Assembly (NCBI GenBank): GCA_945835085.1
Contig: CAMAIG010000045.1
Span: 1 to 8,441, forward strand
Direction of reading: 5' to 3'
Source: an uncultured Ruminococcus sp.
GTDB taxonomy: Bacteria > Bacillota > Clostridia > Oscillospirales > Ruminococcaceae
Length of the DNA stretch: 8,441 nucleotides
Part shown: positions 1 to 6,506 of the stretch, one piece after another
Layout: each line of letters begins with the position of its first letter
How positions within the stretch are numbered: the first letter of the stretch is position 1
Notes under the pieces: generated by a model
Database searches by the model: none
The model's input: only the letters and a program-made list of their open reading frames with translations
What the model was told of the DNA's origin: nothing
Position numbers and translations under genes: made by a program

Positions 1-3
1 TGA

Positions 4-21
4 GAAATGCGACAGCATTTC
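4..21. other. Small perfect hairpin near left edge
   Basis: GAAATGC (4-10), a 4-nt loop GACA and GCATTTC (15-21) form a perfect 7-bp stem. It lies directly before the larger stem at 23-52, so both may belong to the 3' end of a gene that lies left of the window. There is no T-run after it, so a terminator role is not shown. Confidence 0.35.
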
Positions 22-22
22 G

Positions 23-52
23 AGGGGAGGCGAACAAGACCGCCTCCCCTTT
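23..52 (+). terminator. GC-rich hairpin, possible terminator for a gene left of the window
   Basis: AGGGGAGGCG (23-32) and CGCCTCCCCT (41-50) pair perfectly over 10 bp around an 8-nt loop. On the + strand the stem is followed by a short, weak T-tract (TTTAAACTTTC counting the final stem T), and on the - strand there is no T-tract. It therefore fits best as the end of a rightward gene outside the window. Neither the gene nor its direction can be seen, so this is inference from the stem alone. Confidence 0.5.
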
Positions 53-77
53 AAACTTTCCTACACCACATATGCCC

Positions 78-106
78 TCAAAAACGTGCCGGTGGCACGT
101 TTTTGA
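78..106. terminator. Bidirectional rho-independent terminator, end of the leftward operon
   Basis: TCAAAAACGTGCC (78-90) and GGCACGTTTTTGA (94-106) are perfect inverted arms of 13 bp with a 3-nt loop. The GC core is flanked by A5 and T5, so each strand gives a stem followed by a U-tract. It lies about 100 nt downstream of the SPFH gene stop at 206 and is the first such structure that leftward transcripts meet after six genes. It could equally end a rightward transcript entering from the left. Between it and the SPFH stop (107-205) there is no gene, only a faint match to the repeat family described at 7814-7945. Confidence 0.85.
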
Positions 107-205
107 CAAAGAGTTTTTGTTCAAGGTTGTGCAAGTTGTATGATTATTATTCGACATGCTGAGCGTAACAGAGCCGCCCGTAAATTTTTAAGTGAAAACA
201 GTTAC

Positions 206-1120
206 TTAATCCTGTTCCTCCGCTTCCGATGCATTATCATCGGCAACGGAAGGCGTTGTCTGAGGAGCCGCAGGAGTCTGACTGTTTGAAGTGCTTTCGG
301 TCTGCATCTGAGCAATGATCTCGGAAATATCAATAAGCATAGAGCTGCTGTCACCGCCAGCAACAGCGGGGAGCTTACCGTCCCACTTGTCTATGTATTC
401 CATAGCAATCATCTGGGGAGTTATCTGCTCGGATTTAAGGCGATAAGCCTCAGCCTCGGCTTCTGCCTGAGCAACAGTCTGCTCTGCCTCCACCTTAATT
501 CTCTGGAGATCCTGTTCAGCCTTCAGAGCGTTCTGCTGAGCAGTCTGCTTGGCTTCGATAGCCGCATTGTACTCTGCAGTGAACTCAAAGGAAATGATAT
601 TGAATATCTTTATCTCCAGACCGTAGCTGTTTATCTTGTCATTAAGAAGCTCCTTCATCTGATCGCCGATGATCTGTCTTTCGGTAATGAGCTGTTCTGC
701 AGTGTACTTTGCGGTGACCGCCTTAACGCATTCCTGGATAGCGGGAGCAACGATTATCTGCTCAAAATCATAGCCAACATTTCGGAAAATATCGGCGCTG
801 CATTCATTTCTCACACGATAGTTAAGGGCAATGGTGCTTGAAACGGTCTGCAGATCCTTTGAAGCGGAGGAGCAGTCCACCTCAGCCTTCTGAACACGGT
901 TGTCAATAAGCACTATTTCCTGAATAAAGGGTATCTTGAAATGAAGGCCCTCGCTCAGTACAGAGTCAGAAACCTCACCGAAGGTAAGAACAACTCCCGA
1001 GTGACCCGCATCAACGGTAGTAAAGGAATTGAATGCCACAATAAGCAGCACCAGGATAACTATCACGGCAGTAACAATACTGCCGACCTTTTTAGGTTTG
1101 ATATCAATAACATCAGCCAT
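206..1120 (-). CDS. SPFH/band-7 (prohibitin-like) membrane protein
   Basis: This 304-residue protein belongs to the SPFH (stomatin/prohibitin/flotillin/HflK-C) superfamily, which forms oligomeric membrane scaffolds and often works with proteases or lipid microdomains. Visible parts are a short basic N-terminus, one hydrophobic segment (about residues 12-30), the band-7 domain with the typical VVLTFGEV and GLHFKIPF stretches (43-66), then an Ala/Glu/Gln-rich coiled coil (about 185-232) and an acidic, Thr/Ser/Pro-rich tail (about 272-304). The ATG at 1120 is chosen because AGGAG (1128-1132) sits 7 nt before it. An upstream in-frame start at 1201 would add 27 non-typical residues and overlap the preceding small gene. 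That small membrane gene ends 13 nt upstream, so the two are probably translated together. No NfeD-like partner gene is present. The exact client or partner is unknown. Confidence 0.9.
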   Translation of the reverse strand: MADVIDIKPKKVGSIVTAVIVILVLLIVAFNSFTTVDAGHSGVVLTFGEVSDSVLSEGLHFKIPFIQEIVLIDNRVQKAEVDCSSASKDLQTVSSTIALNYRVRNECSADIFRNVGYDFEQIIVAPAIQECVKAVTAKYTAEQLITERQIIGDQMKELLNDKINSYGLEIKIFNIISFEFTAEYNAAIEAKQTAQQNALKAEQDLQRIKVEAEQTVAQAEAEAEAYRLKSEQITPQMIAMEYIDKWDGKLPAVAGGDSSSMLIDISEIIAQMQTESTSNSQTPAAPQTTPSVADDNASEAEEQD

Positions 1121-1133
1121 AATTATTCTCCTC

Positions 1134-1301
1134 TCAGAAGGGCAGCTCGTCGCTGTCCTTGATCTTGTAATAGCCCCTTGCATCTCTTGCACTGAGAGCA
1201 AGCTCCACGATCATAAGCACCACATTTGCGACAGTAACGCAGAATGTTACTGCAAGAAGTATCTCTCTTGCGATCTTAATACCTTTTCCTGATTTTGACA
1301 T
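1134..1301 (-). CDS. 55-residue single-pass membrane protein
   Basis: A short reading frame starts at ATG 1301 and stops at 1134. It has a very good ribosome site, AAGGAGG at 1310-1316 with 8 nt spacing. The product has a basic N-terminus (MSKSGKGIKIAR), a hydrophobic stretch at about residues 14-36 that can cross the membrane once, and a charged tail ending in KIKDSDELPF. By the positive-inside rule the N-terminus would be cytoplasmic. It lies 28 nt after ricT and 13 nt before the SPFH gene, whose ribosome site begins right after this stop codon, so coupling is likely. I do not recognise the family. A role beside the SPFH protein is inferred only from position and from both being membrane proteins. 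Its length is below common gene-calling limits, but the ribosome site and spacing argue that it is real. Confidence 0.8.
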   Translation of the reverse strand: MSKSGKGIKIAREILLAVTFCVTVANVVLMIVELALSARDARGYYKIKDSDELPF

Positions 1302-1329
1302 AGAAAATTCCTCCTTAATAATGATTGGT

Positions 1330-2196
1330 TTATTTATCTTCGAGCTGCCTGAGAGCCTTTATCTCATCTCTGTCAACCCGTATTTTGCCGTCCTTGATGA
1401 CCTTGACATCATCTCTGTTGAAAACCACCGAAGGGTCGTCGGATTTTTCGGGCTTGACCTTCAGCTTGCCCGTAAGGATATTTACCTCCTCAACATAGCC
1501 CTTGAAATCGGGAGTCTTGACGTAAGCGCCCACCTTTGGAGTGATCTTCAGCTCCTCCTCATAGAAATCCTGCTCATATTTCAGGCAGCACATGAGTCTG
1601 CCGCAGGTGCCCGATATCTTTGTGGGATTAAGTGAAAGTCCCTGCTCCTTTGCCATTTTGATAGACACAGGCTGGAACTCTCCCAGGAAGGTCTTGCAGC
1701 AGAAGGGTCTGCCGCAGACGCCAAGACCGCCCAGCATCTTAGCTTCATCTCTCACGCCTATCTGCCTTAGCTCTATCCTTGTGCGGAAGACCGAAGCAAG
1801 GTCCTTGACAAGCTCTCTGAAATCCACTCTGCTTTCGGCAGTGAAATAGAACAGGAGCTTATTGTTGTCAAAAGTGCATTCAACGTCAACAAGCTTCATA
1901 TCGAGCTTGTGAGCAAGTATCTTCTCCTGGCATATCTTAGCGGCGCTTTCTTCCTTCTGTCGGTTCTGCCGCAGTATTTTCAGATCGTTTTCCGTGGCAA
2001 TGCGGATAATGGGCTTTAAGGGGGGAACTATCTTTTCGTCCTCCACCATTCTGCAGCCCATAACAACGTCGCCGCATTCAACGCCCCGTGCAGTTTCAAC
2101 TATAACCTTTTCTCCGGCATTTATCTTATTTCCCTCGGGGGAGAAATAATACATCTTGCCGGCATTTTTAAATCTAACGCCAATAATTTCAGTCAT
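1330..2196 (-). CDS. ricT: RicT/YaaT-type PSP1-domain protein
   Basis: This 288-residue protein matches the PSP1 C-terminal domain family, whose Bacillus subtilis member RicT (YaaT) works with RicA and RicF, carries Fe-S clusters, and modulates RNase Y-dependent mRNA maturation, competence and sporulation. The diagnostic cysteine pattern is present twice: CGRPFCC (161-167) and CGRLMCC (198-204), fitting the Fe-S ligands known in the family. The PSP1 core spans roughly residues 60-145. ATG 2196 follows GGAAAGG (2204-2210) by 7 nt. It lies 25 nt after holB, the same order as holB-yaaT in B. subtilis, which supports the assignment. The length is close to the B. subtilis protein. No ricA or ricF homologue is in the window, though they are often encoded elsewhere. 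The family assignment is firm; the RNase Y role here is by analogy. Confidence 0.93.
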   Translation of the reverse strand: MTEIIGVRFKNAGKMYYFSPEGNKINAGEKVIVETARGVECGDVVMGCRMVEDEKIVPPLKPIIRIATENDLKILRQNRQKEESAAKICQEKILAHKLDMKLVDVECTFDNNKLLFYFTAESRVDFRELVKDLASVFRTRIELRQIGVRDEAKMLGGLGVCGRPFCCKTFLGEFQPVSIKMAKEQGLSLNPTKISGTCGRLMCCLKYEQDFYEEELKITPKVGAYVKTPDFKGYVEEVNILTGKLKVKPEKSDDPSVVFNRDDVKVIKDGKIRVDRDEIKALRQLEDK

Positions 2197-2221
2197 TATA
2201 TTACCTTTCCTTTTCGGATAT

Positions 2222-3178
2222 TTAGTTCAGAAGCCTTCCCGCAAGCACCGCCGCCGCTGCCGCAGTATTGCAGTTTGCGGCGCAGGCAGAGGATATCTCG
2301 CAGACCGCTTCATACATATCAAGGAGCTTTTGAGCCGAAAACCTCTCAGCCATATCAGCGCTTCCCTTGGCGGCACAGCCGATAGCCGAGCCTTTGCCGC
2401 ATCGCATCACAGCGCTGTCACGAATGGCACGGGCAAGCATCTCCAGAGCGTCCCGCATCTCGTTTCTGTCGGAGCTTATGGAGGAAAGCACAGCCGCAAG
2501 GGTGTATTCATCTCTCATGCTGATAGCTTCCGTGCATTTTCTCACAGCCTCCGCCGACCTCATCAGCTTGTCATTGCCCTCAAGGAATTCTATGCATCTG
2601 CCGATATTCCCGCCGAAGGACTCCACAGCTTCTTTTATTTTGTCCTCCTCAAAGCCATGCTCCCGCAGTGCCTTGGCACATTCCTCCCTGTCAGCCTCAT
2701 GAACGTCCATGACCATGGAGCGAGATATCAGCGTGGGAAGAAAAAAGCTTCTGTTTCTTGCGGTAAAAATAAAATAAGCAGTTTCGGGAGGGTCCTCGGT
2801 AATTTTCAGCAAAGCGTCCTGAGCGGCGTCGGTCCAGCCGTCGCAGTCAGAGAGGAGATAGACCTTTCTCTCGCAGTCGTTGGGGGAAATGTAGCTGTCC
2901 TCCACGACCTTTTCTCTGATAACGTCCACCCCGTAGCTCCTGCCCTCTTTTTGAACATGGATAAGATCGGGGTGCTGATCTCTCAGAATCCTGCTGCACT
3001 GTCTGCATATACCGCAGGCATTTTTGCTGTCGCACAGAAGCTGCATGGCAATATATTTTGCCGCAGTTTTCTTGCCGGTGCCCTTATCTCCCGTGATGAT
3101 GTAGGAGTGAACGAACCTGCCCGTCCTGCTCATAGCATTCACAGGCTCGGTAACAGATCTTTTGGAATAAAGCGTCAT
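2222..3178 (-). CDS. holB: DNA polymerase III delta' subunit
   Basis: This is the delta' subunit of the clamp loader that places the beta clamp on primed DNA during replication. In 318 residues it shows an AAA+ P-loop GDKGTGKKT (30-38), a zinc-binding set of four cysteines C49, C55, C58 and C61, the Walker-B-like region KVYLLSDCDG (105-114), the DALLKITEDPP helix (121-131) and the SRS form of the SRC motif (152-154) that carries the arginine finger. Classical delta' subunits often have a degraded P-loop; this one keeps GxxGxGK. The protein is too short for DnaX (tau/gamma), and ricT directly downstream confirms holB context. ATG 3178 is chosen: GAGG (3189-3192) lies 10 nt upstream, an in-frame stop follows shortly before it, and the usual ~30 residues precede the P-loop. 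Gap to the decarboxylase gene upstream is 42 nt. The tmk gene often found beside holB is absent here. Confidence 0.92.
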   Translation of the reverse strand: MTLYSKRSVTEPVNAMSRTGRFVHSYIITGDKGTGKKTAAKYIAMQLLCDSKNACGICRQCSRILRDQHPDLIHVQKEGRSYGVDVIREKVVEDSYISPNDCERKVYLLSDCDGWTDAAQDALLKITEDPPETAYFIFTARNRSFFLPTLISRSMVMDVHEADREECAKALREHGFEEDKIKEAVESFGGNIGRCIEFLEGNDKLMRSAEAVRKCTEAISMRDEYTLAAVLSSISSDRNEMRDALEMLARAIRDSAVMRCGKGSAIGCAAKGSADMAERFSAQKLLDMYEAVCEISSACAANCNTAAAAAVLAGRLLN

Positions 3179-3220
3179 AAGCTCATAACCTCATTATATT
3201 CGGGCAAAATACCCATGTTA

Positions 3221-4543
3221 TCATTTTACCACATTTACTCGGAAAATGCTATAGTTTTTCAAAATATTTATGCTGTTTTTTGAAAAAACCTCCCCGCTTA
3301 CCACAAGGGCTATCCCGGGAGGACAGCATGAAACGGGAACTGCACATATCCTGCCCTCTGCCTCATCTGCGGGAATGTTCTCGCTTTCTGAAAGAGCCGC
3401 TTCCCTTATGCTCATAGTCCTTTCAAGGGGAGCCGCTCCCGAAAGCTCGGGCACGGGAACAAATATCCTCGGCTGTCTGATAGCTTCCGCCGCAGCAGCA
3501 ATCCTGTCAAATTCATCAGCCTCAAGCCCCGTGAGCATAAAAACAACATGTACATTATCGGCATATTCGCATTCTATCCCATTATCACGAAACCTGTCTG
3601 CCAGCTCATGCCCCGTAAAGCCCGCCCCGGGGGCAAAAATAACCAGCTTGCCCCATTCGCCCTCCTCTATCTGCCAGGCAGGGGAAAGACGTTTCTTTAA
3701 TCTGATCGAATGCTCCTTCATAAGCGAAAAGTATTTATCCGCAGCCTTCTCCATAAAGCCGTTGCAGATATCGAGAGAGCGCAGGATAAGATAAGAGGGG
3801 CTTGATGAACCGAACAGCGCCATTTTCTCCTTGGCAAACCCATCGTATTTTTCAAGCTTTGGGTCAATAATGTGAAGATAAGCTCCTCCCGTCAGAACGG
3901 GAAGGGTCTTGTGAGCGGAATCGCAGCATATATCCGCCCCGTGATAAATGGGGTGAAGGGGAACGCCCTTTTCATCGTAAATAAATCTGAGATAAGCCCC
4001 GTGAGCATTGTCCACGGCAAGCCTGACCCCATACCTTTTGCAGACCGCACCTATCTCGTCAAGAGGAGCGCTTTTTCCAAGATAATCGGGAGATGTGATA
4101 TATACACAGGCAGGCTCCCCCGCCTTTATAATTGCCTTTTCCACAGCTTCGGGAGTTATCCTCCCCGAAACCACCGTGTTTTCATATTCGGGATATATCC
4201 ATGTCACATCAAGTCCCAGCAGCACACAGGCAGAAAGAAATGCCCTGTGGCAGTTCCTTGCCGCCACGACTTTTTTTGACCTGCCCGTGCACATGGCAAG
4301 CATAGTCTGAATGCAGAGAGTAGAACCGCCTGCGGAAAAAACGGTCTTATGGGAGCCGAAGATTCGGGAAGCGTTCTTCTCGCTTTCGGCAATTATGCCC
4401 TGAGCCTCAAAAAGACTGTCAGCGCCCATTATCTCGGTAATGTCAAGCTCACAGCCCGATTTACCCTTGTGCCCCGGCATATGCGCCCTGACCGTTCCCG
4501 AAGAAGCGTATTTATCCGTAAAATCCTTTATAGGTGTGTTCAT
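3221..4543 (-). CDS. PLP-dependent Orn/Lys/Arg decarboxylase (YaaO/SpeA-like)
   Basis: This is a fold-type I PLP enzyme of the group I Orn/Lys/Arg decarboxylase family, which removes CO2 from a basic amino acid to give a polyamine precursor (cadaverine, putrescine or agmatine). Counted from ATG 4543 (440 residues) it has the N-terminal RAHMPGHKG (19-27), the PLP-ring aspartate in DNAHGAYL (178-185), the Schiff-base lysine K212 in CDSAHKT, and the C-terminal PPGIALVVSGE (408-418). The substrate cannot be read from this. Start choice is uncertain: GTG 4552, ATG 4546 and ATG 4543 are in frame; GGTGA after the alr stop is best spaced for 4543. It begins about 15 nt after alr and ends 42 nt before holB. 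In B. subtilis the related yaaO also lies near the tmk-holB-yaaT cluster, so the neighbourhood is partly conserved. Confidence 0.9.
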   Translation of the reverse strand: MNTPIKDFTDKYASSGTVRAHMPGHKGKSGCELDITEIMGADSLFEAQGIIAESEKNASRIFGSHKTVFSAGGSTLCIQTMLAMCTGRSKKVVAARNCHRAFLSACVLLGLDVTWIYPEYENTVVSGRITPEAVEKAIIKAGEPACVYITSPDYLGKSAPLDEIGAVCKRYGVRLAVDNAHGAYLRFIYDEKGVPLHPIYHGADICCDSAHKTLPVLTGGAYLHIIDPKLEKYDGFAKEKMALFGSSSPSYLILRSLDICNGFMEKAADKYFSLMKEHSIRLKKRLSPAWQIEEGEWGKLVIFAPGAGFTGHELADRFRDNGIECEYADNVHVVFMLTGLEADEFDRIAAAAEAIRQPRIFVPVPELSGAAPLERTMSIREAALSESENIPADEAEGRICAVPVSCCPPGIALVVSGEVFSKNSINILKNYSIFRVNVVK

Positions 4544-4558
4544 CATATTCACCGCATA

Positions 4559-5746
4559 TCAATAATATTCAACAACATCGGCAATATCCTTACCCTTGAA
4601 AATAACTCTCGGTATCCTCTTTGAAATGCCGCAGATTATCTCATAGCCGATAGTGCCGTACATCTGAGCAAGGTCGTCTGCAGTGATGACTTCATTTCCA
4701 TCTCTTCCGATAAGGGTGACTGTTGTACCCTCGCAAACTCCGTCGATGCCCGTAACATCGACCATCATCTGATCCATGCAGACTCTTCCTGCAATAGGCG
4801 CTCTTTTTCCGTTAATGAGCACATAAGCCCTTCCCGAAAGGCAGCGGGCATAGCCGTCGGCGTAACCGATAGGGATAGTGGCAAGGACCATATCCTTATC
4901 CGCACGGAAGGTCCTTCCGTAGCTGACAAAGCTTCCCTTGGGCAGAACCTTAACATAGGAAACCGCCGCCTTCAGGTCCATAACAGGCTCCAGAGCGCAT
5001 GGCAGTTCAAGCTTCCTGTCGGGTTTTAAGCCATAAAGCATTATGCCGTAGCGGACAAGAGTGCTTCTGGGGTCAAAATGAAATGCACCGCCCGCACTGT
5101 TAAGGCAGTGAGCGTGACGAAGCTTTACTCCCATTTCCTCCGCAAGCTCCCTTACCTTGAAGAAATGCTCGGTCTGAGCCTCCGTATAAGCCAGATCCTC
5201 CTCGTCCATGCTGTCCGCAGCCGCATAGTGAGTGAACATCCCGTCTAAAATGATACCCTCAAAAGCGGATATCCTTTTAAGAGCCTGAGCAGCCTTGTTG
5301 CAGGAATTATCGTCATAAGCGCATACGCCTATCCTGCCCATGCCCGTGTCCACAGCAAGATGAATTTTCACCTTAACGCCCTGCTCTGCGGCAGACTGTG
5401 AAAGCGTGACAGCATATTCCTCGGAAACGGCAGCCTGGATAATGTCATTTTCAGCCAGCACCGAAGCATATTCCACGGGCGTGTGTCCTAGAATTAGTAT
5501 CTCGCCCTTTACACCGTATTTTCGCAGATTTTCCGCTTCCTTTACGTTTGAAACAGCAAAAAAGCTGACTCCCAGGCTTTCGAGAAAGGGAACGGTGTTC
5601 CCGTCATCATGACCGTAAGCATTAGCCTTGACCACGCAGACGATCTGAGTTTTTTCTTCGTCGGTAAGTGCTCTTACCGCAGCAAGATTTCTTTCCAGTC
5701 TGTCAAGATGGACCTCAGCCCATGCTCGGCGCAAAAATCTTTCCAT
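4559..5746 (-). CDS. alr: Alanine racemase
   Basis: The enzyme interconverts L- and D-alanine with PLP, supplying D-alanine for peptidoglycan. The 395-residue product shows the PLP lysine K40 in VVKANAYGHD, the arginine R138 in DTGMGRIG, the HCLNSAG segment (213-219), the R232 region VRYGIMLYGLKP (231-242), the second catalytic base Y276 in VSYGRTF, and RVCMDQMMVD (321-330). This is the full two-domain length (TIM barrel plus C-terminal beta domain). ATG 5746 is chosen since WAEVHLDRLERN follows at the usual distance; AAGGAG lies 12 nt upstream, a little far. A longer reading from 5824 adds 26 unrelated residues that run into the divergent promoter region. It is the first gene of the leftward block. 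I found no convincing leftward promoter in 5747-5854; weak TATAAC/TATAAA boxes exist without a good -35. Confidence 0.96.
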   Translation of the reverse strand: MERFLRRAWAEVHLDRLERNLAAVRALTDEEKTQIVCVVKANAYGHDDGNTVPFLESLGVSFFAVSNVKEAENLRKYGVKGEILILGHTPVEYASVLAENDIIQAAVSEEYAVTLSQSAAEQGVKVKIHLAVDTGMGRIGVCAYDDNSCNKAAQALKRISAFEGIILDGMFTHYAAADSMDEEDLAYTEAQTEHFFKVRELAEEMGVKLRHAHCLNSAGGAFHFDPRSTLVRYGIMLYGLKPDRKLELPCALEPVMDLKAAVSYVKVLPKGSFVSYGRTFRADKDMVLATIPIGYADGYARCLSGRAYVLINGKRAPIAGRVCMDQMMVDVTGIDGVCEGTTVTLIGRDGNEVITADDLAQMYGTIGYEIICGISKRIPRVIFKGKDIADVVEYY

Positions 5747-5762
5747 ATTTAAGTAATGCTCC

Positions 5763-5791
5763 TTGAAATAAGAATTTATATGTGTTATAAT
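5763..5791 (+). promoter_or_regulatory. Sigma-A-type promoter with extended -10 for the SLOG gene
   Basis: TTGAAA (5763-5768), a 17-bp spacer and TATAAT (5786-5791) match the housekeeping promoter consensus in ten to eleven of twelve positions, and TG at 5782-5785 with one base before the -10 gives an extended -10. Transcription would start near 5798 and leave a leader of about 55 nt before ATG 5855. The promoter lies on the opposite strand just upstream of the alr start, overlapping the alr ribosome-site region, so the two directions may interfere. Confidence 0.8.
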
Positions 5792-5794
5792 AAG

Positions 5795-5822
5795 GCAGCA
5801 GCCGATAATTGTGGTGTGCTGC
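5795..5822. repeat. Inverted repeat in the SLOG leader
   Basis: GCAGCA (5795-5800) and TGCTGC (5817-5822) are perfect 6-bp inverted arms with a 16-bp spacer. They sit at the predicted transcription start of the rightward SLOG gene and upstream of the leftward alr gene. The arms could bind a dimeric regulator or form a leader hairpin. It is short enough to occur by chance. Confidence 0.35.
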
Positions 5823-5854
5823 ATTAAGAATAATCAACAGAAAGCCGGTGTTCT

Positions 5855-6403
5855 ATGGACAAAATACCGATAAACAGCGTAAGAGAAAAAACAGTCTGCT
5901 TCACAGGGCACCGTCCCGAAAAGCTGCCCGACGGAGGAGATGTTAACTCTCCCGCAATAAAGCGCCTGAAAAGCCTTCTCTATGCCGAGATAATGGACGC
6001 CGCCGACCAAGGCTTTGATACCTTTGTAACGGGAATGCAGCGGGGCATAGACCTCTGGGCAGGAGAAGCTGTGATGTCGGCAGCGGCAGCCAGGGGCTTA
6101 AAGCTCATAGCCGTGCTTCCCTATCGTGATATGGGAAAGGGCTATAAGGGCAGCGACAAATGGCTTTTCGGCAGGATAATGGATCTTGCCCATGAAACGG
6201 TAATAATAAGCGAGGAATACACACCAGCCTGTATGGCTCAGCGCAACAGGCTCATGGTAGACAGCTCCTCCCGTATAATCGCAGTGATAGACAATGAACA
6301 CAGCGGCACGGGGCAGACGCTGAGATACGCCCGCAGTCAGGGACTGGAGATACGCCGTATAGACATCAGTGCCGTTACGGGGGACCAGCTTACTCTATTA
6401 TAA
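5855..6403 (+). CDS. YpsA/DUF1273-type SLOG-fold protein
   Basis: This 182-residue protein belongs to the DUF1273/YpsA branch of the SLOG (SMF/DprA-LOG) Rossmann-like superfamily. SLOG domains are thought to bind or process nucleotide-derived ligands; B. subtilis YpsA affects cell division when overproduced, but its biochemical role is not settled. Family motifs are CFTGHRPEKL (15-24), the loop GMQRGIDLWAGE (60-71), VLPYRDM (87-93), RNRLMVD (130-136) and GTGQT (151-155). The conserved glycine, arginine and aspartate positions look intact. It covers the whole domain with only a short tail. ATG 5855 has a weak CGGTG ribosome site 5 nt upstream. It has its own strong promoter, diverges from alr and is followed by the diverged repeat at 6454-6506. 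Placement in the family is secure; ligand and pathway are unknown. Confidence 0.88.
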   Translation: MDKIPINSVREKTVCFTGHRPEKLPDGGDVNSPAIKRLKSLLYAEIMDAADQGFDTFVTGMQRGIDLWAGEAVMSAAAARGLKLIAVLPYRDMGKGYKGSDKWLFGRIMDLAHETVIISEEYTPACMAQRNRLMVDSSSRIIAVIDNEHSGTGQTLRYARSQGLEIRRIDISAVTGDQLTLL

Positions 6404-6421
6404 TCCAAAACAGTAACTTTT

Positions 6422-6498
6422 GCAAGGTATAAAAAATAAATTTCAACGTGTGACTGAAGCCGCTCGTTGGTAAAGCAGCAATATTACCCATACCTTGC
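6422..6498. repeat. Inverted repeat arms after the SLOG gene
   Basis: GCAAGGTAT (6422-6430) and ATACCTTGC (6490-6498) are perfect 9-bp inverted arms. They enclose most of the repeat copy at 6454-6506, and inside them GGTAA (6469-6473) pairs with TTACC (6484-6488). RNA from either strand could fold into nested stems downstream of the SLOG stop codon, perhaps acting as a 3' end or stabiliser. There is no clean U-tract, so a terminator is not claimed. Confidence 0.45.
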
Positions 6499-6506
6499 GG
6501 CTCGGT
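6454..6506 (-). repeat. Diverged inverted copy of the 66-bp palindromic repeat
   Basis: Read on the minus strand, this segment begins ACCGAGCCGCAA, has a middle ending ACCAACGAG and finishes CGGCTTCAG, matching in the same order the beginning, middle and end of the tandem repeats at 7814-7945. It is shorter (53 bp) and altered in the centre. The end arms AGCCGC (6458-6463) and GCGGCT (6497-6502) are still complementary, so pairing has been kept while the centre diverged. It lies in the 271-bp gap between the SLOG and cyclase genes; the rest of the gap holds only the cyclase promoter and an AT-rich imperfect palindrome at 6577-6595. Confidence 0.7.

Noticed and set aside
1121..1201. N-terminal extension of the SPFH protein from 1201
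   Set aside because: It overlaps the 55-residue gene in another frame, and the ATG at 1120 has the well-spaced ribosome site directly before the membrane segment.
3193..3198. Perfect TATAAT on the minus strand before holB, as an internal promoter
   Set aside because: The best -35 match at 17 bp is poor, and a start from this box would lie inside or after the holB ribosome site (3189-3192).
2156..3283. Long rightward open frame of 375 codons opposite holB
   Set aside because: It is a shadow of the holB strand, with no domain motifs, and conflicts with holB, which has a complete motif set.
5747..5824. N-terminal extension of alanine racemase from an upstream start at 5824
   Set aside because: The added residues have no counterpart in the family and cover the divergent promoter and inverted repeat; the start at 5746 gives the normal N-terminus.
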